This document shows positions 27,428-35,273 of a stretch of 64,000 nt of DNA, piece after piece. Made by a program: the position numbers and the translations under genes. Numbering within the stretch: the first letter of the stretch is position 1; each line of letters opens with the position of its first letter. The notes under the pieces were generated by a model, which was not told the origin of the DNA, made no database searches, and saw only the letters and a list, made by a program, of their open reading frames with translations. The stretch is from Leisingera coralii (GTDB lineage: Bacteria > Pseudomonadota > Alphaproteobacteria > Rhodobacterales > Rhodobacteraceae): assembly GCF_049056525.1 (NCBI RefSeq), contig NZ_JBHUPT010000040.1, positions 1 to 64,000 of the forward strand, in the 5' to 3' direction.

Positions 27428-29500
27428 ATGCGGCTGAGTGCTGCCATCTCAGACCTGCTGCAGGCGCAGCGGGGGCATTTGTTCCCCTGGGTCCCAGTGT
27501 TCTTGGGCGCCGGGATCGGGGCTTATTTCAGTTTGAAAAGCGAACCTGGCTGGGCGGTTTATGCCGGTCTTGCGGCGGTTTCGCTGCTGCTGGCCTGCGT
27601 CGCAGTGCAGCGGCGTTCGCTGGCGTTTCTATGCTGGGCGCCCGCTTTTGCGGCCGCGGGCCTGTGCCTCGCGGGCGCCAGGGCGAATTGGGTCGCAGCC
27701 CCGGTTCTGGACTTTCGCTATTACGGCCCGGTGGAGGGGCGGGTGGTTTCGGTCGACCGCTCTCCGACCGATGCGCTGCGGCTGACCCTGGACCAAGTGC
27801 TGCTGGACCGTGTCCCGCCCGCGAAAACGCCGGCCCGGGTACGGATTTCCCTGAAAGGGCAGGACGCGGTGCCGCCGCCCGGCGCCTTGGTGATGACTAC
27901 CGCGCATCTGTTGCCGCCGCAGGGACCGGCGGAGCCGGGAGGTTTCGATTTCCGACGCCACGCCTGGTTCAAGCAGTTGGGCGGCCTGGGCTATACCAGA
28001 GTGCCGGTCCTGCTGGCACAAGCGCCGGGAGAGAGCGTGCCGGTTGAGCGTCTGCGCCGTGCAATGGCGCATTATCTGCAGCAGCGGATCCCGGGGGAGA
28101 CCGGCGGATTCGCCGCGGCCATCACCGCCGGCGACCGCAGCGGTGTCGGCGAGCAAACGCTGACGGCCCTACGGCAAAGCAACCTGGCGCATCTGCTGGC
28201 AATCTCGGGCCTGCATATGGGGCTGCTCACCGGCTTTGTCTTTGCGGCTGTGCGGGTGCTGTTCTGCCTGGTGCCGCCGGTTGCCCTGCGCTGGCCGGTC
28301 AAGAAACTGGCGGCGCTGACCGCCTTGGCTGCCGGGGCAGGTTATCTTTTATTGTCAGGTGGCAATGTTGCGACGGAGCGGGCCTTTGTCATGGTGGCCG
28401 TGATGCTGGGGGCGGTGCTGCTGAACCGGCGGGCGATCACCCTGCGCGCGGTGGCGGCGGCGGCACTGATCGTTCTGCTGCGGCGGCCCGAAAGCCTGCT
28501 CAGCCCCGGCTTCCAGATGAGCTTTGCCGCGACGGCGGCGCTGGTTGCGGTTTTTGCCGCGCTGCGCGACGGGGAAGTGCCGCTGGGACCGCGCTGGCTG
28601 CGGCCGGTTCTGGCACTGGTGATTTCCTCTGCCGTGGCAGGGGCTGCAACCGCGCCCTTTGCAGCCGCGCACTTCAACACCATTCCGCACTACGGGCTTC
28701 TTGCAAATTTGCTGGCGGTGCCGGTGATGGGCACCGTGGTGATCCCGGCGGCAGTGCTGGCGCTTTGCCTGGTGCCCATCGGGCTGGAAGGGATCGGGCT
28801 GACGGTGATGCGATGGGGGATGGACTGGATCCTTGGGGTTGCGCGGACCGTGTCTGGCATTGAGGGAGCCGTTTCCCATGCGGCGGCGCCTGGAGGAGCG
28901 GTTCTGCCTCTGTTTGCGGCCGGCATGGTGTTCGCGGTGATCTGGAAAGGGCGGCTGCGGCTGGCGGGGCTGTTGCCCGCGGCTGCAGCGCTTTGGATCT
29001 GGAGCGGGGCGGAACGGCCCGCGGTCATCATCGCCAGTTCCGGCGGGCTGATTGGGGTAATGGAGGCTGAGGGGCGCGCCTTGTCGCGCGCCAAGGGGCA
29101 GGGGTTCACGGCAGAGATCTGGCTGGAGAATGATGGCGATGCAGCCAGCCAGTCTGAGGCCGCGGCCCGGTGGCAGGCCTGGGACGACGCATTGGCGGTC
29201 TGGCAAGGTCCGGATTACCGGCTGCTACACGCGCCAGGAAAACGTAAGCTATTGCAGGCAAGTGATTGTGAAAAAACAGATATCATCGTGTCCACCGTAG
29301 CTGCCTCGGAATTTGGCAACTGCCTGCTGCTGACGCCCGAAGTCATGCGGCAGACCGGCAGCATCGCGGTGCAACCCGATGGGCGGTTGCTGACCACCCG
29401 CGAGGCAGCCGGAACGCGCTTGTGGAGCGGGTGGCAGCCGGAAGGGCCGGAAATCCGGCGCCTGCGCCGCCTGCTGGGCGCGGCGGCGGAGCGTCAGTAG
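27428..29500 (+). CDS. comEC: ComEC/Rec2-type DNA uptake channel protein
   Basis: A 690-residue membrane protein of the ComEC family, which moves single-stranded DNA across the inner membrane during transformation. It has N-terminal helices, an OB-like soluble part (about 75-190, RVVSVDRSPTDALRLTL), and the Competence domain with many helices (LAHLLAISGLHMGLLTGF, FQMSFAATAALV). The C-terminal ~170 residues do not show the HxHxDH metallo-beta-lactamase motif of full-length ComEC, so the nuclease-like domain seems absent or decayed. The ATG at 27428 follows a GGGG-rich site; one 18 codons earlier is possible. Its 3' end overlaps lexA by 7 nt, tail to tail. ComEC is needed for DNA entry from gene transfer agents in Rhodobacter. 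Confidence 0.9.
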   Translation: MRLSAAISDLLQAQRGHLFPWVPVFLGAGIGAYFSLKSEPGWAVYAGLAAVSLLLACVAVQRRSLAFLCWAPAFAAAGLCLAGARANWVAAPVLDFRYYGPVEGRVVSVDRSPTDALRLTLDQVLLDRVPPAKTPARVRISLKGQDAVPPPGALVMTTAHLLPPQGPAEPGGFDFRRHAWFKQLGGLGYTRVPVLLAQAPGESVPVERLRRAMAHYLQQRIPGETGGFAAAITAGDRSGVGEQTLTALRQSNLAHLLAISGLHMGLLTGFVFAAVRVLFCLVPPVALRWPVKKLAALTALAAGAGYLLLSGGNVATERAFVMVAVMLGAVLLNRRAITLRAVAAAALIVLLRRPESLLSPGFQMSFAATAALVAVFAALRDGEVPLGPRWLRPVLALVISSAVAGAATAPFAAAHFNTIPHYGLLANLLAVPVMGTVVIPAAVLALCLVPIGLEGIGLTVMRWGMDWILGVARTVSGIEGAVSHAAAPGGAVLPLFAAGMVFAVIWKGRLRLAGLLPAAAALWIWSGAERPAVIIASSGGLIGVMEAEGRALSRAKGQGFTAEIWLENDGDAASQSEAAARWQAWDDALAVWQGPDYRLLHAPGKRKLLQASDCEKTDIIVSTVAASEFGNCLLLTPEVMRQTGSIAVQPDGRLLTTREAAGTRLWSGWQPEGPEIRRLRRLLGAAAERQ

Positions 29501-30198
29501 GTGCGGATCAGGCCAACAAGGCGGCCCTGGACCTGAACCTGGTCCTCAGGGTAGCGCCGGGTCTCGTAAACCGGGTTCGCGGCCTCCAGCGCAATCATGC
29601 CGCCCTGCCTGTGATAATACTTCAGGGTGGCTTCCTGGCCTTCGACCAGTGCAACAACAATGTCGCCGTTGTCGGCAGCCTCGGTCTCGCGGATCACCAC
29701 GATGTCGCCGTCGTTGATTCCGGCCTCGATCATCGAGTCGCCCTTGACCTCCAGCGCAAAGTGCTGGCCGTTGGGGGAGATCATGCCGCCAGGGACGGCC
29801 ACCTGGTGGGAGACCTGGCTGATCGCCTCGATCGGCACGCCCGCCGCGATGCGGCCCATCACTGGCAGCTCAACCGCGGCGTGGCGCATCGGATCCGCCG
29901 CAGCGGCGGCAGCGCGGGCATTGCCCTGGCCGCCTTCGATCACAGAGGGGGCAAAGCCTTGCGGTTCGGAGGTGCCGCCCAGGCTTTCGGGCAGGCGGAG
30001 AATTTCAATGGCGCGGGCGCGGTGGGCGAGGCGGCGGATGAAGCCGCGCTCCTCCAGCGCGGTGATTAACCGGTGGATGCCGGATTTGGAGCGCAAATCC
30101 AGCGCCTCCTTCATCTCATCAAAACTGGGCGGAACCCCGTCCCGCTGCAGGCGTTTGTGAATGAATTCCAGCAAATCCAGCTGCTTTTTCGTGAGCAT
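29494..30198 (-). CDS. lexA: LexA repressor
   Basis: SOS-response repressor and self-cleaving peptidase, 234 residues. The N-terminal winged helix (LTKKQLDLLEFIHKRL) binds DNA. The S24 domain carries the scissile Ala119-Gly120 in GRIAAGVP, nucleophile Ser155 in KGDSM, and Lys193 in EATLKYY. A GTTC-N7-GTTC box 38 bp upstream indicates autoregulation. In Rhodobacter capsulatus LexA also affects gene transfer agent production through CckA. comEC converges on it with overlapping ends. Confidence 0.97.
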   Translation of the reverse strand: MLTKKQLDLLEFIHKRLQRDGVPPSFDEMKEALDLRSKSGIHRLITALEERGFIRRLAHRARAIEILRLPESLGGTSEPQGFAPSVIEGGQGNARAAAAAADPMRHAAVELPVMGRIAAGVPIEAISQVSHQVAVPGGMISPNGQHFALEVKGDSMIEAGINDGDIVVIRETEAADNGDIVVALVEGQEATLKYYHRQGGMIALEAANPVYETRRYPEDQVQVQGRLVGLIRTY

Positions 30199-30236
30199 CG
30201 CCGCTCCCTCCGCGCCTCTTGTCGATGTTTTCTTTT

Positions 30237-30251
30237 GTTCTACGCATGTTC
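30237..30251 (-). promoter_or_regulatory. LexA (SOS) box of lexA
   Basis: GTTCTACGCATGTTC is an exact match to the alphaproteobacterial SOS box GTTC-N7-GTTC and lies 38-53 bp upstream of the lexA ATG. Reading of LexA as its own repressor follows from the family. Confidence 0.85.
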
Positions 30252-30313
30252 ACGTTTTGTGTCAACATGGCGGCTTACGGTTGTGCGGGATAATAGAGGC
30301 GCCAGAGGCACGT

Positions 30314-30346
30314 GCCTCCGGCTGGAATATTTTTGCAAAGATAAAG
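30314..30346 (+). repeat. Dispersed 33-bp intergenic repeat, copy 1
   Basis: This 33-bp stretch begins GCCTCC and ends AAAGATAAAG. It matches 25 of 33 bases, with no gaps, to the stretch at 36865-36897. A perfect 14-bp palindrome, GAGGCACGTGCCTC (30305-30318), overlaps its start. It lies between moeA and lexA. Confidence 0.6.
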
Positions 30347-30351
30347 CGGTT

Positions 30352-31524
30352 TCAGATCGGCAGGTATTGCACGGTTTCGCCTGCGTCGCGCGCGCCATCA
30401 CCGGGCGGGCGGATCAGCAGGGCGTTGGCACCGGCCAGTACCGTAAGCAGTGAGCTGTCCTGATTGGCGAAGGCGCGGACCTTTCCGTCCTCGACGCGGG
30501 CCCGCATGTAGTGTTCGCGCGGTCCGTTTGCAGTAAGGGGCTCTGCCAGCGGGGCGGTTAGCAGCGGCTGGCCGCTGTCCGGCAGGCCGAGCATCGCGCG
30601 GACCACCGGGGCGAGGAACACGTGGCCGCAAACCATTGCCGACACCGGGTTGCCGGGCAGACCGACCATAGCGGCTTCCCCCATCCGGCCGGCCATCAGC
30701 GGTTTGCCGGGGCGCATAGCAACCTTGTAGAAGCTGCGCTCCATCCCGGCGTCCTGCGCCACCTTGCCGACCAGATCGTGATCGCCGACCGAGGCGCCGC
30801 CGATGGTCACCACAAGATCGGCGCCCTCTGCCAGCTCAAAGGCGGTGCGCAGCGAGCTTTCGGTGTCGCGGGCAATCGGCAGGATTCGGGCGCGGGCGCC
30901 GAGGCTTTCCACCATGGCCTTGAGCCCGAAAGTGTTGGAGGCAATGATCTGGTCCGGCCCGGGGGTACCGCCGGGCATCACCAGTTCATCCCCGGTAGAG
31001 ATCAAGGCGACCTCGGGGCGGCGGGTGACGGGAACGGAGGGAATGTTCATCGCGGCCAGAAGGGCGACGTCGGCAGGCGTCAGCAGCCGGGGGGCGGAGA
31101 CGGTCTGGCCATCGGTAAAGTCGCCGCCGCGGGGGCGGATGTTGTCGTTGCTTCCAGGCTCATCACTGATGGTAATGAGGTCTCCGTTGCGGCTGACATC
31201 CTCCTGAATGACAACGAAACTTGCGCCTTCCGGCACCGGCGCGCCTGTGAAGATCCGCACCGCCTGGCCCGCGCCCACGCGGCCGTCAAAGGCATGGCCG
31301 GCGGCGGCTTCGCCGATCACCTTGAACATGGCGTGCAGCTCGACTTCGGCGGCATTCACCGCGTAGCCATCCATGGCGGAGGCGGAAAACGGCGGCTGGT
31401 CGCGGCGCGCGTGCATGCCCTCTGCCAGCACCCGGCCAGCGGCCTCTGCCAAGGGAACTTCTTCGGTCTCCAGCTTGGAGACCAGTGCCAGAAGATGCGC
31501 GCGGGCTTCGCTGACGGAGATCAT
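30352..31524 (-). CDS. moeA: Molybdopterin molybdenumtransferase MoeA
   Basis: Inserts molybdate into adenylylated molybdopterin to make Moco. The 390-residue product shows DQPPFSASAMDGYAV, RIFTGAPVPEGA, ALISTGDELV, and the MoeA/MogA fold motif VVTIGGASVGDHD with FYKVAMRPGKPLM and GLPGNPVSA. The ATG directly follows the moaC stop, so the two are coupled at the 3' end of the trp gene run. Confidence 0.96.
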   Translation of the reverse strand: MISVSEARAHLLALVSKLETEEVPLAEAAGRVLAEGMHARRDQPPFSASAMDGYAVNAAEVELHAMFKVIGEAAAGHAFDGRVGAGQAVRIFTGAPVPEGASFVVIQEDVSRNGDLITISDEPGSNDNIRPRGGDFTDGQTVSAPRLLTPADVALLAAMNIPSVPVTRRPEVALISTGDELVMPGGTPGPDQIIASNTFGLKAMVESLGARARILPIARDTESSLRTAFELAEGADLVVTIGGASVGDHDLVGKVAQDAGMERSFYKVAMRPGKPLMAGRMGEAAMVGLPGNPVSAMVCGHVFLAPVVRAMLGLPDSGQPLLTAPLAEPLTANGPREHYMRARVEDGKVRAFANQDSSLLTVLAGANALLIRPPGDGARDAGETVQYLPI

Positions 31525-31995
31525 TTATGCCTCGTACCTGCCTGATTTTCCGCCATCTTTCAGCGTCACCCGGATACCGCCGATCTCCATCGCCTTATCC
31601 ACGGCCTTGGCCATGTCATAGACGGTGAGCGCGGCGGTGGAGACGGCGGTCAGCGCCTCCATCTCAACGCCGGTCTGGCCGGTGGTTTTGACGGTTGCCT
31701 CGATGCGCACCCCAGGCAGGTCCGGGTCGAGCGTCAGTTCCACCGCGACCTTGGTCACCGGCAGCGGGTGGCAAAGCGGGATCAGCTCCGGCGTTTTCTT
31801 GGCACCCATGATGCCGGCCAAGCGGGCCACGGACAGAACATCGCCTTTCTTGGCACGGCCTTCGGCAATGATGTCAAAGGTTTCCGGCGCCATGGTGATG
31901 TGGCCCTCGGCCGTGGCAATGCGCGAGGTCACCGCCTTGTCCGAGACATCGACCATATGGGCGTCGCCCTTGGTGTCGAAATGGGTAAGGCTCAT
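31525..31995 (-). CDS. moaC: Cyclic pyranopterin monophosphate synthase MoaC
   Basis: Second enzyme of molybdopterin synthesis, acting after MoaA to form cPMP. The 156-residue protein has the family blocks MVDVSDKAVTSRIATAEG, GIMGAKKTPELIPLCHPLP and TGVEMEALTAVSTAALTVYDM. It lies 12 nt after trpC and abuts moeA, so Moco and tryptophan genes share a transcript. moaA is not in the window. Confidence 0.96.
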   Translation of the reverse strand: MSLTHFDTKGDAHMVDVSDKAVTSRIATAEGHITMAPETFDIIAEGRAKKGDVLSVARLAGIMGAKKTPELIPLCHPLPVTKVAVELTLDPDLPGVRIEATVKTTGQTGVEMEALTAVSTAALTVYDMAKAVDKAMEIGGIRVTLKDGGKSGRYEA

Positions 31996-32007
31996 GGACT
32001 TGCCTCC

Positions 32008-32820
32008 TTACATCATGCCCGGCGTCAGCGGGTTGGCGAGCAGCGCGCGGGTTGCTGCGGCCACGTCGTCCTGCCGCATCAGGCTTTCACCGATCAGGAA
32101 GGTGCGGGCGCCATAGCGGGCCATGTCGGCCAGATCTTCAGGCGTGAACAATCCGCTTTCGCAGACGATGGTGCGGTCAGCCGGCACCAGGCGCGACAGC
32201 TCTCGGGTGGTGTCCAGCGTGGTCTCAAACGTCTTGAGATTGCGGTTGTTGATACCCATCAGTGGTGATTTCAGGTTGCAGGCGCGCTCCAGCTCTTCGG
32301 CGTCATGCACCTCGAGCAGCACATCCATGCCCCATTCAAACGCACTTTCCTCCAGCTCCTGCGCCTGTGCGTCGGAAACGGAGGCCAGGATGATCAGGAT
32401 GCAGTCGGCACCAAGGGCACGAGCCTCGGCCACCTGATAGGTGTCATACATGAAATCCTTGCGCAGGGCGGGCAGCGCGCAGGCCGCGCGCGCCTGGGTA
32501 AGAAATTCCTTGGCGCCCTGGAAGCTGGGGGTGTCTGTCAGTACCGACAGGCAGGTGGCGCCACCGGCCTCATAGGCCTTGGCCAGTTCCGCCGGTTCGA
32601 AATCCGGGCGGATCAGCCCCTTGGACGGGCTGGCTTTCTTGATTTCGGCAATCAGCCCATAGCCTTCGCGGCTGGCCTGCATCAGGCTTTCGGCAAAGCC
32701 GCGCACCGGGGAGGCTTCGCGCGCTTCGGCCTCGACCGCCTCCAGCGGTTTGGCGGCCTTGTCGGCGGCTACCTCTTCGAGCTTGTAGGCCTTGATCTTG
32801 TCCAGCACGTTCTGGGTCAT
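32008..32820 (-). CDS. trpC: Indole-3-glycerol phosphate synthase
   Basis: Closes the indole ring in tryptophan synthesis. The 270-residue TIM barrel has EIKKASPSKGLIRPDF, LSVLTDTPSFQGAKEFL, LRKDFMYDTYQVAEARALGAD, and GINNRNLKTFETTLD. The ATG at 32820 is preferred over one six codons upstream because GGAGG lies seven bases before it. It is the IGPS domain alone, not fused to TrpF. ung ends 14 nt upstream. Confidence 0.95.
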   Translation of the reverse strand: MTQNVLDKIKAYKLEEVAADKAAKPLEAVEAEAREASPVRGFAESLMQASREGYGLIAEIKKASPSKGLIRPDFEPAELAKAYEAGGATCLSVLTDTPSFQGAKEFLTQARAACALPALRKDFMYDTYQVAEARALGADCILIILASVSDAQAQELEESAFEWGMDVLLEVHDAEELERACNLKSPLMGINNRNLKTFETTLDTTRELSRLVPADRTIVCESGLFTPEDLADMARYGARTFLIGESLMRQDDVAAATRALLANPLTPGMM

Positions 32821-32834
32821 GCCAGTGCCTCCGT

Positions 32835-33488
32835 TCATGCGTTCCAGTTTATGCCGGCTTCACCGCGGGCGGCGAGCCAATTGTTCACTTTTGAGAAGGG
32901 CCGGGACCCAAAGAAGCCGCGCCGCGCCGACAGGGGCGACGGATGGGCGGTTTTCAGGATCAGGTGATCGCCCGGTTTGATATGTTTTTCAAGCTTCTGC
33001 GCCGCATTTCCCCAGAGAATGTATGCGGTGGGGCGCTCAGACGTCAGCTCCAGCACCTGATGCACCAGATGCTGCCAGCCTAGGTGTTTGTGGCCGTTCG
33101 CCTCACCTGCGGGGACAGACAGCGCGGTGTTCAGCAGCAGCACGCCCTGGCGGGCCCAGCCGCGCAGGTCTCCATTCGGGCGAACTGCACCAAGATCGGC
33201 CTCCAGTTCCTTGTAAATATTGGACAAGGAGCGGGGAAGCGGGCGCACATCAGGCTCCGCTGAGAACGCCAGTCCGTGCGCATGGCCGGGCGTGGGATAA
33301 GGGTCCTGGCCAAGGATCACCACGCGGGTGTCCTCAGGCCGGGTCAGTTCCAGCGCCGCAAACCGCTGTTGCGCAGGCGGCAGGATGTCGCGGGGATCCT
33401 CCTGCAACGCGGCTGCGATGCCGGGCCAGTGATCGGTGAAAAAGGGCAGGCGGGCCCAGTGGCCCAGCCCGGCAGGCAGATCTGTCAT
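32835..33488 (-). CDS. ung: Uracil-DNA glycosylase, family 1
   Basis: Removes uracil from DNA, starting base excision repair. The 217-residue protein has the water-activating motif GQDPYPTPGHAHGLAFS (Asp62), LLLNTALSVPAGEANGH, and the DNA-intercalating loop HPSPLSARRGFFG with His182. Its start overlaps the trpD stop (ATGA), and trpC follows after 14 nt. A repair gene is thus built into the trp operon. That location may be a lineage feature. Confidence 0.95.
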   Translation of the reverse strand: MTDLPAGLGHWARLPFFTDHWPGIAAALQEDPRDILPPAQQRFAALELTRPEDTRVVILGQDPYPTPGHAHGLAFSAEPDVRPLPRSLSNIYKELEADLGAVRPNGDLRGWARQGVLLLNTALSVPAGEANGHKHLGWQHLVHQVLELTSERPTAYILWGNAAQKLEKHIKPGDHLILKTAHPSPLSARRGFFGSRPFSKVNNWLAARGEAGINWNA

Positions 33489-34504
33489 GCGGCGGAAGTG
33501 ATGCGGGCCAGTGCCTCGACCTTGGCTTTGGCAGCACCGCTGTCGATGGACTCGGCTGCGAGCGCGACGCCCTCCTTGAGGTCAGCAGCCTTGCCGGCCA
33601 CAACCAGCGCGGCGGCCGCGTTCAGCAGCACCGCATCGCGGTAAGCCGAGGGCGTGCCCTGCAGGAGCACCCGGAAGGCCATGGCGTTTTCCTCCGGCGT
33701 GCCGCCGACAATCATGTCAAAGGGATGCACCGGCAGGCCGGCGTCTTCGGGGTGAAGTTCCACCTCGCGGATTTCGCCATCCTCCTCCAGCGCCGAAACC
33801 CAGCTGATACCGGTGATGGTCAGCTCATCAGTGCCGTCGGAGCCGTGCACCAGCCAAGCGCGCTCGGACCCGAGCGCCTTGAGGGTTTCCGCCATCGGAC
33901 GGATCATCTCGCGGCTGAAGGCGCCGGTCAGCTGGCGCTTGACGCCCGCCGGGTTGGTAAGGGGGCCAAGGATGTTGAAGATGGTGCGGGTGCCCAGCTC
34001 CTGCCGGGTCGGCATCACATGCGCCACCGCGGGGTGGTGCATGGGCGCCATCATGAAACCGATCCCGGCTTCATTGATCGCTTTTTCAACAACTTGCGGG
34101 CCGACCATGACATTGATGCCCATTTGGGACTGCAGGTCGGCGGTGCCGGATTTGGAGCTGAGGTTGCGGTTACCGTGCTTGGCCACCACCACGCCTGCAC
34201 CCGCAACCACAAAGGCGGTCGCGGTGGAGATGTTGAGGGTGTTCTTACCATCGCCGCCGGTTCCGACGATGTCCATCGCGCCTGCGGGCGCCTTTACCGA
34301 GTTGCACTTGGCGCGCATCACTGCTGCTGCGGCGGCGTATTCATCGACGCTTTCGCCGCGGGTGCGCATCGCCATCAGCAGGCCGCCCATCTGGCTGGGC
34401 GTGGCCTCGCCTTCGAACAGCAGGGTAAAGGCGGTTTCAGCCTCTTCGCGGGTCAGGGTGCGTTCGGCGGCAGCTCCGATGAGCGGCTTCAGGCGGTCAC
34501 TCAT
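33485..34504 (-). CDS. trpD: Anthranilate phosphoribosyltransferase
   Basis: Joins anthranilate to PRPP in tryptophan synthesis. The 339-residue protein shows the PRPP-binding motif DIVGTGGDGKNTLNIST, VAKHGNRNLSSKSGTADL, the anthranilate site FMMAPMHHPA, and RTIFNILGPLTNPAG. It overlaps both trpG (4 nt) and ung (4 nt). It is a stand-alone enzyme, not fused to the TrpG glutaminase. Confidence 0.96.
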   Translation of the reverse strand: MSDRLKPLIGAAAERTLTREEAETAFTLLFEGEATPSQMGGLLMAMRTRGESVDEYAAAAAVMRAKCNSVKAPAGAMDIVGTGGDGKNTLNISTATAFVVAGAGVVVAKHGNRNLSSKSGTADLQSQMGINVMVGPQVVEKAINEAGIGFMMAPMHHPAVAHVMPTRQELGTRTIFNILGPLTNPAGVKRQLTGAFSREMIRPMAETLKALGSERAWLVHGSDGTDELTITGISWVSALEEDGEIREVELHPEDAGLPVHPFDMIVGGTPEENAMAFRVLLQGTPSAYRDAVLLNAAAALVVAGKAADLKEGVALAAESIDSGAAKAKVEALARITSAA

Positions 34505-35082
34505 GCGGGCACCTTCATCACGTCGAGGAAGTTTTTCAGCAGCGCGTGGCCGTGCTCGGAGGCGATGGATTCGGGGTGGAACTGCACCCCGTGGATCGGC
34601 AGCTCCTTGTGCTGCAGGCCCATGATGGTGCCGTCTTCCAGCTCCGCGGTGATCTCCAGGCAGTCCGGCAGACTGTCGCGCTCCACCACTAGGGAGTGAT
34701 AGCGCGTCGCTTCAAATGGTGAGGGTAAACCCTTGAAAACGCCGGTGTTCTTGTGATGCATCTTGCCCATCTTGCCATGCACGATCTCGTGGCAGCGCAC
34801 CACCTTGCCGCCAAAGGCCTGGCCAATGGTCTGATGGCCGAGGCAGACGCCCATCAGCGGCGTGCCGGTCTCGGCGGCCGCTTCGGTCAGGGCCAGGCAG
34901 ATGCCGGCCTGATCCGGGTCGCAAGGCCCGGGCGACAGCAGGATGCCGGACGGCTTCATCGCCATCGCTTCCTGCACGTTGATGGCGTCGTTGCGGTGCA
35001 CTTCCATTTCCGCGCCCAGCTCGCCCAGGTAATGGACGAGGTTGTAGGTAAAGGAATCGTAGTTGTCGATCAGCAGCAGCAT
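34501..35082 (-). CDS. trpG: Anthranilate synthase glutamine amidotransferase subunit
   Basis: Supplies ammonia from glutamine to TrpE. At 193 residues it is a class I glutaminase with the nucleophile in MGVCLGHQTIGQAFGG, the oxyanion motif LLSPGPCDPDQAGIC, and the His/Glu pair in HGVQFHPESIASEHG. The ATG at 35082 (MLLLIDNYDSFTYNLVHYLG) is the usual start; the frame continues 22 codons upstream without support. It heads trpG-trpD-ung-trpC-moaC-moeA, while trpE sits about 2 kb away behind its own neighbours. Confidence 0.95.
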   Translation of the reverse strand: MLLLIDNYDSFTYNLVHYLGELGAEMEVHRNDAINVQEAMAMKPSGILLSPGPCDPDQAGICLALTEAAAETGTPLMGVCLGHQTIGQAFGGKVVRCHEIVHGKMGKMHHKNTGVFKGLPSPFEATRYHSLVVERDSLPDCLEITAELEDGTIMGLQHKELPIHGVQFHPESIASEHGHALLKNFLDVMKVPA

Positions 35083-35125
35083 CGTAGCGGGCTCTTTTAA
35101 GGGTGGCGGGCCGGGGGCGCGCCGC

Positions 35126-35153
35126 AGTATAGTGGTCGCAACATACATGTTCA
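35126..35153 (-). promoter_or_regulatory. Possible promoter of the trpG operon
   Basis: On the minus strand TGAACA (35148-35153) and TATACT (35126-35131) are 16 bp apart, about 45 bp upstream of trpG. No leader peptide rich in Trp codons and no attenuator is visible. Confidence 0.4.
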
Positions 35154-35273
35154 GGGATACGGGGCAGCGTCAAGGGCAGGAAAGGCGATTGCTGGAGAGG
35201 GCCGGTAACAGGGTCCGTCCAGGCAGGCCGGAACGGCGCAGCACGGAAATACGGATTGAGAGGCAAAACAGGC

